Below are positions 1-5,669 of a DNA stretch of 5,891 nt, piece after piece; position 1 is the first letter of the stretch; each line of letters opens with the position of its first letter. The DNA lies in assembly GCA_017883105.1 (NCBI GenBank), contig JADGOF010000158.1:1-5891 (forward strand), in the 5' to 3' direction. Origin of the DNA: Acidimicrobiales bacterium. GTDB lineage: Bacteria > Actinomycetota > Acidimicrobiia > Acidimicrobiales > RAAP-2. The notes beneath the pieces are model-generated. The model was not told the DNA's origin. It made no database searches and saw nothing but the letters and a program-made list of their open reading frames with translations. Both the position numbers and the translations under genes were made by a program.

Positions 1-117
1 TTTCAAGGAGCGACCGGGCACACGCCGTGAAGCGTTGGTGCCGGAATCTCCACAGGCAGAGGCAAGAGCCCCAATCTGTAGGTGCCTGGCGACGCCCTTA
101 CGGGTCGTTCACCGGGA
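1..117 (-). ncRNA. Putative structured RNA or 5' leader (partial, runs off left edge)
   Basis: No protein gene is convincing here. Read leftward from the promoter at 152-124, the transcript would begin near 117 and contain three consecutive hairpins. The first pairs 107-105 and 104-102 with 97-95 and 92-90 around a GTAA loop (GNRA type), with a 2-nt bulge. The second pairs 82-76 with 55-50 (one bulged base) and 72-68 with 63-59 around a 4-nt loop. The third pairs 42-38 with 21-17 and 35-32 with 25-22, with a 2-nt bulge. An outer GGTG/CACC pairing may enclose the first. It could be a cis-regulatory leader of a gene beyond the window, a small RNA, or chance pairing in GC-rich DNA. I could not match it to a riboswitch, tmRNA, RNase P, SRP or 6S consensus from memory. 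The 3' end lies outside the window. Confidence 0.27.
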
Positions 118-123
118 CTAGTT

Positions 124-152
124 ACTCTATCTCCTACCGAGGTCGGTGTCAA
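124..152 (-). promoter_or_regulatory. Sigma-A-type promoter firing leftward
   Basis: On the minus strand a perfect -35 hexamer TTGACA (152-147) is followed by a 17-bp spacer and a -10 hexamer TAGAGT (129-124). The -10 keeps the three most conserved positions (T1, A2, T6) and matches TATAAT at four of six. The predicted start of transcription is near 117. The promoter lies about 110 bases beyond the anti-sigma stop codon and points away from it, so it would serve a transcript leaving the left edge rather than the sigma module. Hexamers this good with ideal spacing are uncommon by chance in DNA this GC-rich. Confidence 0.55.
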
Positions 153-249
153 TCTGACATGGCACGTGCGCTCGATCGGCGAAGACCCGCCCTAGTCCAT
201 CGTCGAGGCGGTGCGGACACGGTTGGAGGCCCCGTCTCCCGCCGGCAGG

Positions 250-265
250 GACCGCCTCAGCGGTC
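250..265 (-). terminator. Small hairpin at the anti-sigma stop codon, possible terminator
   Basis: A perfect 6-bp stem, GACCGC/GCGGTC, closes a 4-base TGAG loop and overlaps the last bases of the anti-sigma stop codon. No T-tract follows on the minus strand; the next bases are GC-rich. It is therefore not a canonical intrinsic terminator. Many high-GC actinobacterial operons end in hairpins without T-runs, so it may still help end the sigma-module transcript. It is short enough to be coincidental. Confidence 0.25.
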
Positions 266-935
266 AGTGCAGGTAGCCATTGAGTACGGTGTGACCGCTC
301 GGGTCACTCACCCAGACGTCGGTGATCTCATTGGCCGGCACCGCGCACGAGAGCTCCACCCGTATGGTCCCGGCCCCGGCGGTCGTCCGATAGCTCCCCG
401 CCACCCACCAAGCACCCGATGCCGTCTTCATCGACACTGTCAGCACCTGGCCCGGGCGCTGACCCGACTCCTGCAGCACGACCCGGGTCCCCCACGACTG
501 GGTGGTCAACGCCGCCGTGGCCCGTACACCCAGTTCCCCCGTCAGCGCCACCGTCCGGGTCGGCGCGCCGGTCGGTCCGAGCGCCACCACCACCGCCGCA
601 CCGGCCGCCACCGCCGCGGAGACCAGGCCGAGGCCGGCCCAGACCCGTCGCCTGCCGTTCACCTCCGATGGCCGGGCCGCTCCTTCGGAGCTCTGGCCCG
701 GGCGCAGGAGGACCGGCGCATCGGTCGGTGTCTCGAGGCCGTCGACCCGGGCGCCGTCCACAAACCGCAAGGCGGCAGCGACGGCGGCCAGATCGTGGGC
801 GTCCTGTCGACAGGAGGGACACCGGTCGAGATGCCTGTCCAGGCTAGCGGACTCGTGGTCGCCCAGAGGACCCACCGCTTGCATCGCCAGTAGTCCCTGC
901 CATTTGGCACACGTGCGACCGATCACTCTTCCCAC
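264..935 (-). CDS. Membrane-anchored zinc-finger anti-sigma factor
   Basis: The gene encodes a 223-residue protein likely to bind and inhibit the ECF sigma factor encoded just upstream. The cytoplasmic N-terminus has the anti-sigma zinc-binding signature H35-x3-C39-x2-C42, with C9 or H27 as candidate further ligand. A proline/glycine-rich linker (about 62-95) leads to one transmembrane helix at about 98-120, preceded by three arginines, which predicts the N-terminus inside. Residues 121-223 form an extracytoplasmic domain resembling the C-terminal domains of other actinobacterial zf-HC2 anti-sigma proteins (a WGT motif near 148, then alternating beta-like segments). It carries a lone C197. 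The GTG start at 935 is chosen because GGAGGAG sits 5 nt upstream. A second GTG at 926 would give a 4-base GTGA overlap but a 14-nt spacing. The 13-base overlap with the sigma gene implies coupled synthesis of sigma and inhibitor. The signal that releases the sigma factor cannot be read from the sequence. Confidence 0.85.
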   Translation of the reverse strand: MGRVIGRTCAKWQGLLAMQAVGPLGDHESASLDRHLDRCPSCRQDAHDLAAVAAALRFVDGARVDGLETPTDAPVLLRPGQSSEGAARPSEVNGRRRVWAGLGLVSAAVAAGAAVVVALGPTGAPTRTVALTGELGVRATAALTTQSWGTRVVLQESGQRPGQVLTVSMKTASGAWWVAGSYRTTAGAGTIRVELSCAVPANEITDVWVSDPSGHTVLNGYLH

Positions 936-1549
936 CCCATCTCCTCCAGGATTGCCTTCATCGATCGAAGGGCATAGAACAAGCGACTCCGAACGGTTCC
1001 CTCGGGTATCGCCAGTTGTTCGGCCATCTCCCGGCTGGTTCGACCGTTGAAGTACATGGCGACCAGCACGGTGCGGTGCTCAGGGGTGAGCCCGCGGATC
1101 GCCTCTTCCACCTGCCATGACGCCATTGCTCGTTCCACCTGGTCGGTGACGTCGTCGGCGACCGTCTCGATGTCGTCGCCCGAGTACGAGACCCGGAGCT
1201 CCCTGAGGGTGTGGGTGCGTGTCATGTCGATGAGCAGGTTTCGTTCGATGGAGAACAGCCAGGTCCTCAACGAACCGCGGTCAGGGTTGAAACGTTCCCG
1301 CGATCGCCACGCCCGGACGAAGGTCTCCTGCACGGCCTCCTCGGCCAGATGGCCGCTGCCGAGCACTCTCCGGGCCACGCCGGTCAGCACTACCCGGTGG
1401 GCGACGAAGGCCTCTTTGATCCCGCTCTCGTCTGCCACCTGCGGACCCGACTCTGACCCAGTGGGAGCCTGCGGCTGTGGGACGCCGGAAACTGTCACCG
1501 GCGACAGCCTACCGGCCGACCGGAGATCGGCTCCCGACTGCACCATCAT
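923..1549 (-). CDS. ECF-family RNA polymerase sigma factor (SigL-like)
   Basis: The gene encodes about 208 residues with the two-domain ECF layout. Region 2 spans about residues 46-112, with the AEEAVQETFVRAWR core and the region 2.3/2.4 stretch RTWLFSIERNLLIDMTR. A variable acidic linker (113-145) follows. Region 4 spans about 146-200, with LTPEHRTVL and the helix-turn-helix MAEQLAIPEGTVRSRL. The C-terminal half resembles my recollection of mycobacterial SigL, which also pairs with a zinc-finger anti-sigma. The first 45 residues are a poorly conserved leader. The start is uncertain: ATG 1549, ATG 1546 and GTG 1543 all follow a GAGGTG motif (1555-1550) that spaces best for 1543, and GTG 1570 is also open. 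The gene begins 4 nt after the lipoprotein stop and overlaps the anti-sigma gene by 13 nt, which supports one operon. Its targets probably include its own operon. Confidence 0.92.
   Translation of the reverse strand: MMVQSGADLRSAGRLSPVTVSGVPQPQAPTGSESGPQVADESGIKEAFVAHRVVLTGVARRVLGSGHLAEEAVQETFVRAWRSRERFNPDRGSLRTWLFSIERNLLIDMTRTHTLRELRVSYSGDDIETVADDVTDQVERAMASWQVEEAIRGLTPEHRTVLVAMYFNGRTSREMAEQLAIPEGTVRSRLFYALRSMKAILEEMGWEE
941..947 (-). promoter_or_regulatory. Ribosome binding site of the anti-sigma gene
   Basis: GGAGGAG on the minus strand lies inside the last codons of the sigma gene, 5 nt before the GTG at 935. It is a near-perfect Shine-Dalgarno match at ideal spacing and decides the start in favour of 935 over the GTG at 926. 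Confidence 0.6.
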
Positions 1550-1553
1550 CACC

Positions 1554-2135
1554 TCAATAGCCGTAACCACCGGCGGACTTGGCGGTGGTGGTAGTGACCG
1601 AGGTTGCGCTTTTCGTCACCGGCACCACGAACCAGATCCCGTTGAGCCCCTGGCCGGTGGCATCGCCGGCCTTAGTGTCGCCCGAATAGCGATACAGGGG
1701 CATTCCCTTGAAGGTGACCTGGAGCGATCCGTCCGATCGGGTGATGGTCCCGAGTTCCCCGGCACTGATGCCCGTCCCTGACGCCACCTGCGTGGTCCCG
1801 GCGGGAACGGTCATCGGCGGCCATGTCGAAGCGCAGCTTCCGGTGCACGTCGACTTGCCCGTGCCGTCCGGCATGAACCGGTAGAGGGTCGCACCGGTGT
1901 GGTCCACCAGCACCGTGCCCAGCGAGCTCCGGGTGGCCAGGGCCACCACCGCGGAACCTGTGGTGGCCTGGGTCGACGTACCGCCGCCGGCGGTCGAGGA
2001 CGACGACGTCCCGCCCGAACTGCATGCGGCCGAAACCAGCAGCACCACACCGAGTGCTCCGCCGACGATGGTGCGCCGGGTTCCTCGTGAACGGGTGGCT
2101 CTGCTGCCCACTGCCGCGGTACGTGTCGATCCCAT
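1554..2135 (-). CDS. Secreted lipoprotein with two Yx(FWY)xxD motifs (COG4315-type)
   Basis: The gene encodes a 193-residue envelope protein of unknown function. An arginine-rich n-region (1-21) and a hydrophobic core (about 23-37) end in SAAC, giving a lipidated C38; TRRTIVG at 19-25 resembles a twin-arginine motif, so Tat export is possible. A Ser/Thr/Gly-rich linker (39-62) follows. Two copies of the secreted-repeat motif come next: Y85-R-F87-M-P-D90, followed by C97 and C101 in a CTGSC pair and the conserved STWPP, then Y148-R-Y150-S-G-D153. The tail is Thr/Ser/Gly-rich and ends GYGY. The ATG at 2135 is chosen because GAGGAG lies 5 nt upstream and the hydrophobic signal follows at normal distance; a TTG at 2195 would add 20 unlikely residues. 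As first gene of the sigma/anti-sigma operon it is a likely output or surface partner of that system. Ligand and reaction are unknown. Confidence 0.88.
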   Translation of the reverse strand: MGSTRTAAVGSRATRSRGTRRTIVGGALGVVLLVSAACSSGGTSSSSTAGGGTSTQATTGSAVVALATRSSLGTVLVDHTGATLYRFMPDGTGKSTCTGSCASTWPPMTVPAGTTQVASGTGISAGELGTITRSDGSLQVTFKGMPLYRYSGDTKAGDATGQGLNGIWFVVPVTKSATSVTTTTAKSAGGYGY

Positions 2136-2140
2136 GGGAG

Positions 2141-2146
2141 CTCCTC
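2141..2146 (-). promoter_or_regulatory. Ribosome binding site of the lipoprotein gene
   Basis: GAGGAG on the minus strand ends 5 nt before the ATG at 2135. It decides the start against the upstream in-frame TTG at 2195, which would lie inside the proposed promoter. Confidence 0.65.
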
Positions 2147-2168
2147 TTTCCGGTTGCTTGTCCGGTAC

Positions 2169-2195
2169 TACGACGGCTCGGGGGCAAATGTTCAA
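2169..2195 (-). promoter_or_regulatory. Possible ECF-type promoter of the lipoprotein-sigma operon
   Basis: Minus-strand GAAC (2193-2190, within TTGAACAT) is followed by GTCGTA/TCGTA (2174-2169) at roughly ECF spacing. This resembles the GGAAC...GTCnnA pattern known for group IV sigma factors, though the first G of GGAAC is missing and the spacer is slightly short. The implied start near 2162 gives a leader of about 27 nt before ATG 2135. TTGAAC could also act as a weak sigma-A -35, with CGTAGT 17 bp downstream. Which sigma reads it is inference; ECF operons are commonly self-activated. Confidence 0.35.
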
Positions 2196-2215
2196 TCAGT
2201 GGTGAAGAACATCTG
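2185..2215. repeat. Imperfect 31-bp inverted repeat over the operon promoter
   Basis: Plus-strand CAAATGTTC (2185-2193) and GAACATCTG (2207-2215) are inverted repeats, with eight of nine positions complementary and a 13-nt spacer. The core ATGTTC/GAACAT is perfect. One arm contains the proposed -35 GAAC of the lipoprotein-sigma operon. The centre-to-centre distance of about 22 bp, two helical turns, would suit a dimeric regulator binding on one face. It could instead be an RNA hairpin if a transcript reads through from argH. Confidence 0.4.
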
Positions 2216-2284
2216 CGACCGTCCCCGGCGCTACCTGGTCGCACCAGCCGAACGGACCCGGTGAAGTCACCCGAAGGTGAAGTC
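2201..2284. repeat. Three GGTGAAG repeats
   Basis: GGTGAAG occurs at 2201-2207, 2260-2266 and 2276-2282. The last two extend to the 9-mer GGTGAAGTC and are 16 bp apart start to start. All are in the same orientation and within 84 bases of non-coding DNA upstream of the lipoprotein gene. They may be regulator sites, or the residue of a local duplication. No known binding motif was recognised. Confidence 0.3.
2267..2280 (-). other. UUCG-capped mini hairpin
   Basis: On the minus strand TCACC-TTCG-GGTGA forms a 5-bp stem closed by the exceptionally stable C(UUCG)G tetraloop. It lies about 210 nt after the argH stop, and no T-run follows. It might slow or stop read-through from the arginine operon, but it is short and is formed partly by two of the GGTGAAG repeats. 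Confidence 0.25.
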
Positions 2285-2488
2285 GTAGGCCTGCCTTCCC
2301 GGGGCCATGGTCAGGGACACCCGGGCCTGGCCGAGAACGACCAGACCGGTCCGACGCACTACCTGTGGGGGGAGACCGAGAAGGCTCAACAATCACGAGC
2401 CGATCAGGGTGAACACCGAAAAGCTGAGGACCAGACCGCCCACCATGGCCAACGGCCGGTGTTGCCCCCGACCGCCATGCCTCCGGGC
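2285..2488. other. Intergenic stretch after argH, no convincing gene
   Basis: Both strands were read. No conserved-looking protein, RNA gene or T-tract terminator was seen. The only minus-strand peptide of note is a 17-residue hydrophobic one (2446-2393), which lacks a ribosome binding site. Two CCCGGG palindromes occur near 2300-2325 and could pair around a loop of about 16 nt, but no T-run follows. Confidence 0.5.
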
Positions 2489-3874
2489 TCACCGTCCGGT
2501 GGCGACCCGGTTCCTGTCGAACTCGACCCGGTGCACGAACCGCTCCATCTGGACGGTCACCGCCAGCGGCCCGGCACTTCCCGGCGTGGTCCGACGGGTG
2601 ACCGCCACACCCGGTTCCAACAGGACCACCGCCTCCGATCCCAGCGCAGGATGGGCTTCGACCAGTTCGGCCAGGGGGACGTGCCGTTCGATCGAATCGT
2701 GGACCAGTCCACCGACCACGCTGTGGGCCTGGCGGAACGGCATACCCTGCTCCACCAGCCATTCGGCCAGGTCGACCGCGGCAACCGCCGACCCGTTGGC
2801 CGCTTCCTGCATACGGCCGGCGTCGAAGCTCACCGTGGCCAGCAAACCGGAGAGGGCCGCCAGTGCCAGGTGGGTCTGGTGCACCGAGTCGAACAGGGGC
2901 TCCTTGTCCTCCTGCAGGTCGCGGTTGTAAGACAACGGCAGCCCCTTCAGGGTGACCAACAGGCCAGTCAGGTTGCCGATGAGCCGACCGGTCTTCCCCC
3001 GGGCCAGCTCGGCGACATCCGGATTCTTCTTTTGGGGCAGCATCGAGCTGCCGGTGGCAAAGGCGTCGTCGAGGACGGCGAACCCGAACTCCTCGGTCGA
3101 CCAGATCACCATCTCTTCGCCTATGCGGGAAAGATGGACCCCGAGGAGGGCGAGGTCGAACAGGGCCTCGGCCACAAAGTCGCGGTCGGACACCGCATCG
3201 AGGGAGTTCTCGAAGCGGCCGGCGAAGCCCAGGTCGTCAGCCACGCCATCCGGATCCAGCGGCAAGGAGGACCCGGCCAGGGCTCCCGCCCCCAAGGGCG
3301 AGACGTCGAGTCTCTCCACCGTGGCCACCAGGCGGTCCACGTCGCGGGACAGGGCCCAGCCGTGGGCCAGCAGATGATGGGCCAGCAGCACCGGTTGGGC
3401 GCGTTGGAGGTGGGTGTAGCCCGGAAGGTAGGTGTCACCGGCTTCTTTGGCCCGGGTAAGCAGCACCTCCTGGAGGGCGATGATCTCCGAGGCCACCAAC
3501 CGGAGCTCCCGCTTGGCATAGAGCCGGAGATCGGTGGCGATCTGGTCGTTGCGGCTGCGTCCGGTATGCAGCTTGGCGCCGACATCGCCGGCGATCTCGG
3601 TGACCCGCCGCTCGACCGACGTGTGGATGTCCTCGTCGTCCGGAGCGAACTGGAACGCCCCGGTCTCCAGCTCGGCCTCCACCTGATCGAGGGCGGCCAG
3701 CAGCCCGATCACTTCGTCAGCGGTCAGCAGGCCACCCCGGGCCAGACCTCGAACATGGGCCCGTGAACCGGCCAGGTCATCGTGGGCCAGCTGACGGTCG
3801 TAGTGCAGGCTGGTCGAGTAGTCCATGACCACGTCGGCGGTGCCGCCGCCCAGGCGGCCGTGCCACAGCGTCAT
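2489..3874 (-). CDS. argH: Argininosuccinate lyase
   Basis: This 461-residue enzyme cleaves argininosuccinate to arginine and fumarate, the last step of arginine synthesis in the cytoplasm. It belongs to the fumarase/aspartase superfamily and should act as a homotetramer. Visible family landmarks are the N-terminal LWHGRL, HTSVERRV (84-91), TGRSRNDQ (104-111), THLQRAQP (154-161) with the expected catalytic His, and the flexible-loop signature GSSMLPQKKNPD (275-286) with the catalytic-Ser region. In the last, the usual GSSxMP reads GSSMLP, a conservative swap. Length matches the family (about 460). The ATG at 3874 overlaps the argG stop by 4 bases and starts the conserved N-terminus exactly. 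An extended in-frame start at 3955 would only translate argG DNA out of frame. No clear Shine-Dalgarno sequence lies in the bases just upstream, so translation probably depends on coupling to argG. It is the last gene of the operon. Confidence 0.97.
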   Translation of the reverse strand: MTLWHGRLGGGTADVVMDYSTSLHYDRQLAHDDLAGSRAHVRGLARGGLLTADEVIGLLAALDQVEAELETGAFQFAPDDEDIHTSVERRVTEIAGDVGAKLHTGRSRNDQIATDLRLYAKRELRLVASEIIALQEVLLTRAKEAGDTYLPGYTHLQRAQPVLLAHHLLAHGWALSRDVDRLVATVERLDVSPLGAGALAGSSLPLDPDGVADDLGFAGRFENSLDAVSDRDFVAEALFDLALLGVHLSRIGEEMVIWSTEEFGFAVLDDAFATGSSMLPQKKNPDVAELARGKTGRLIGNLTGLLVTLKGLPLSYNRDLQEDKEPLFDSVHQTHLALAALSGLLATVSFDAGRMQEAANGSAVAAVDLAEWLVEQGMPFRQAHSVVGGLVHDSIERHVPLAELVEAHPALGSEAVVLLEPGVAVTRRTTPGSAGPLAVTVQMERFVHRVEFDRNRVATGR

Positions 3875-5109
3875 CGGTTCGAATCGGCCACGGCCGCTCC
3901 TCCGACAGCGCGGCCTTCCTGCACCGCGGACCAGGTGGCGACACCCAGTCCCCACAGGCGCACGAATCCTTCGGCGTCCTGGTGGCGGAAGGTGTCGGAG
4001 GCGTCATAGGTGGCCAACCCGTGGTCGTAGAGACTGACCGGGCTGCGCCGTCCCACCACCCAGCACTGGCCACGGTCGAGCCGAAGCCTGACCTCACCGG
4101 TGACGTGGCGTTGCGACTCGGCGAAGAAGGCGTCGAGTGCCTGCTTGAGCGGCGAGAACCACAGACCGTCGTAGACCAGCTCGGACCAACGGGGCTCCAG
4201 CCGGAGCTTCTCGTGATGGAGGTCCCGCTCGAGGGTGAGATCCTCGAGGTCGGCGTGGGCCATCAGGAGGGCCAGCGCACCCGGACATTCGTAGGTCTCA
4301 CGGCTCTTGATACCCACCCGGCGGTTCTCCACCATGTCCAGCCGGCCGAATCCGTAGGAGCCGACGGTGCGATTGAGCTCGGCGATCAACGGCTCGGGAT
4401 CGAGGGCGCGACCATCCACCGACACCGGCACCCCCGACTCGAACCCGATCACCACCTCGCTCGGCTCGGTCGCAGTCGGACGGGTCATGGTGTAGACGTC
4501 CTCGGGCGGACGGTTCCACGGGTCCTCGATGACACCGCACTCGATGGCCTTGCCCCACAGGTTCTCGTCGATCGAGTAGAGCTTCTCCTTGGTCACCGAC
4601 AACGGGATGTCCCACTTGGCCGCGTACTCGATGCTTTCTTCACGGGACAGGCCCCATAGCCGGGCCGGAGCGATCACCTCGAGGTCGGGAGCCAGAGCGC
4701 GTGTCCCCACCTCGAACCGCACCTGGTCGTTCCCCTTTCCGGTGCAGCCGTGAGCCACGGCATGGGCCCCGTGCTTGCGGGCCTCGGCCACCAGGTGCTT
4801 GACGATCACCGGCCGCGACAGAGCAGAGACCAGTGGGTACTTCCCCTCGTACTTGGCATTGGCCAGGAGGGCGGGCACGCAGAAGTCTTCAGCCATCTCG
4901 GCACGGGCATCGATCACCGTGGCCTCGACGGCTCCGGTGGCCAACGCCCGGTTGCGGATGGCGTCCCAATCCTCGCCCCCCGCCTCCGAAGCCTGACCGA
5001 CGTCCACGGCGACGGCGATCACCTCGACGCCATGGTTTTCCATCAACCAGCGCACGGCGATGGAGGTGTCCAACCCGCCGCTGTAGGCCAATACCACTCG
5101 CTTCGTCAT
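3871..5109 (-). CDS. argG: Argininosuccinate synthase
   Basis: This 412-residue enzyme joins citrulline and aspartate using ATP to give argininosuccinate, AMP and pyrophosphate. The N-terminal PP-loop nucleotide-binding motif AYSGGLDTS is at residues 8-16 and the second signature GCTGKGNDQVRFE at 121-133. Other family blocks are SIDENLWGKAIECG (179-192), the GRxDMVENRRVGIKSRE stretch (255-271) and ERDLHHEK (294-301). The length of about 400 fits the common bacterial type rather than the longer E. coli form. The ATG at 5109 is chosen because it begins the conserved MTKRVVLAYSGG, overlaps the argR stop by 4 bases (ATGA) and has AAGGGG 6 nt upstream. Longer in-frame starts merely read argR sequence in another frame. 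Its 3' end overlaps argH by 4 bases. Confidence 0.98.
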   Translation of the reverse strand: MTKRVVLAYSGGLDTSIAVRWLMENHGVEVIAVAVDVGQASEAGGEDWDAIRNRALATGAVEATVIDARAEMAEDFCVPALLANAKYEGKYPLVSALSRPVIVKHLVAEARKHGAHAVAHGCTGKGNDQVRFEVGTRALAPDLEVIAPARLWGLSREESIEYAAKWDIPLSVTKEKLYSIDENLWGKAIECGVIEDPWNRPPEDVYTMTRPTATEPSEVVIGFESGVPVSVDGRALDPEPLIAELNRTVGSYGFGRLDMVENRRVGIKSRETYECPGALALLMAHADLEDLTLERDLHHEKLRLEPRWSELVYDGLWFSPLKQALDAFFAESQRHVTGEVRLRLDRGQCWVVGRRSPVSLYDHGLATYDASDTFRHQDAEGFVRLWGLGVATWSAVQEGRAVGGAAVADSNR

Positions 5110-5669
5110 GCTCGACCCCTTGCCTTTGATGCGTTCGGATGTTGCGTTCTCCCGGCCGTTGCCTGCTTCGGCGTGCCCGTCTTCTTCGGGGGCGTCGCCC
5201 ACCTCGGCTCCAGTCCGGCCACCTGGGCCAGACGGTCGGCCACGGCTCTGCCGCCCGAGGGTTCCGATGCCACCACCAGCACGGTGTCGTCTCCGGCAAC
5301 CGTCCCGATCACACCCGGGAAACCGCTACGGTCCAGCGCCGAGCCTACGACATGGGCCGAGCCCGGAGGTGTGCGGAGAACGATCAGGTTGCCCGAGTAG
5401 TCGGCCTCCACCACCCACTCACCAAGCACCCGACGAAGGTGGTCTTCGGGAGCGACCTGGTGGGACGGGAGCTCAGGCAGTGCATAGGCGGTCTCGCCGC
5501 CGGGGAGGCGGACCTTGAGTGCGCCCAGTTCCTCGAGATCCCGCGACACCGTGGTCTGGGTGGCCTCGATCCCTTCTCCGGCCAGCAGTTCGACCAGATG
5601 AGCCTGGCTGCCCACCGCCTTGGTCTCCAGCAGCTTGGTGATCCGGTGCTGTCGTTGATGCTTGGTCAT
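5106..5669 (-). CDS. argR: Arginine repressor
   Basis: This 187-residue, arginine-responsive DNA-binding protein is expected to repress the arg operon it sits in. The N-terminal winged helix spans about 10-60, with the family hallmark SQAHLVELLAGEGIEATQTTV continuing into SRDLEELGALKVR. The C-terminal arginine-binding and oligomerisation domain spans about 80-152 and contains GTVAGDDTV (122-130), whose Asp pair contacts arginine in the hexamer. E. coli ArgR ends near 156; here about 33 further residues (155-187) follow, rich in Lys, Arg, Thr, Ala and Pro and probably disordered. The ATG at 5669 overlaps the argF stop by 4 bases, and no strong Shine-Dalgarno sequence is visible, so coupling to argF is likely. 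Its operator would be upstream of the operon, outside the window. Confidence 0.96.
   Translation of the reverse strand: MTKHQRQHRITKLLETKAVGSQAHLVELLAGEGIEATQTTVSRDLEELGALKVRLPGGETAYALPELPSHQVAPEDHLRRVLGEWVVEADYSGNLIVLRTPPGSAHVVGSALDRSGFPGVIGTVAGDDTVLVVASEPSGGRAVADRLAQVAGLEPRWATPPKKTGTPKQATAGRTQHPNASKARGRA

Noticed and set aside
27..893. Plus-strand open frame opposite the anti-sigma gene
   Set aside because: The product is Arg/His/Pro/Gly-rich low-complexity sequence with no recognisable fold, the GTG start has no well-spaced ribosome binding site, and it runs antisense to a well-supported gene.
2136..2195. Extended TTG start of the lipoprotein gene at 2195
   Set aside because: The 20 added residues are not signal-peptide-like and cover the promoter candidate. 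ATG 2135 has a well-placed GAGGAG.
2393..2446. Minus-strand 17-residue hydrophobic peptide (MVGGLVLSFSVFTLIGS) after argH
   Set aside because: It resembles a single membrane helix, but it has no ribosome binding site, sits in the argH frame just after its stop, and is too short to judge without conservation data.
2024..3766. Long plus-strand open frame (580 codons) opposite argH
   Set aside because: It is antisense to a clear argH. The product is rich in Gly, Gln, Arg and His with no domain, as expected for a reverse frame of high-GC coding DNA.
3876..3887. GGTTCGAATCGG, which looks like a tRNA T-loop
   Set aside because: It falls inside the last codons of argG (Asp-Ser-Asn-Arg), and no cloverleaf or acceptor stem is present around it.
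5110..5202. Extended N-terminus of ArgG from 5202
   Set aside because: The extra 31 residues overlap argR in another frame. The conserved ArgG N-terminus begins at the ATG at 5109.
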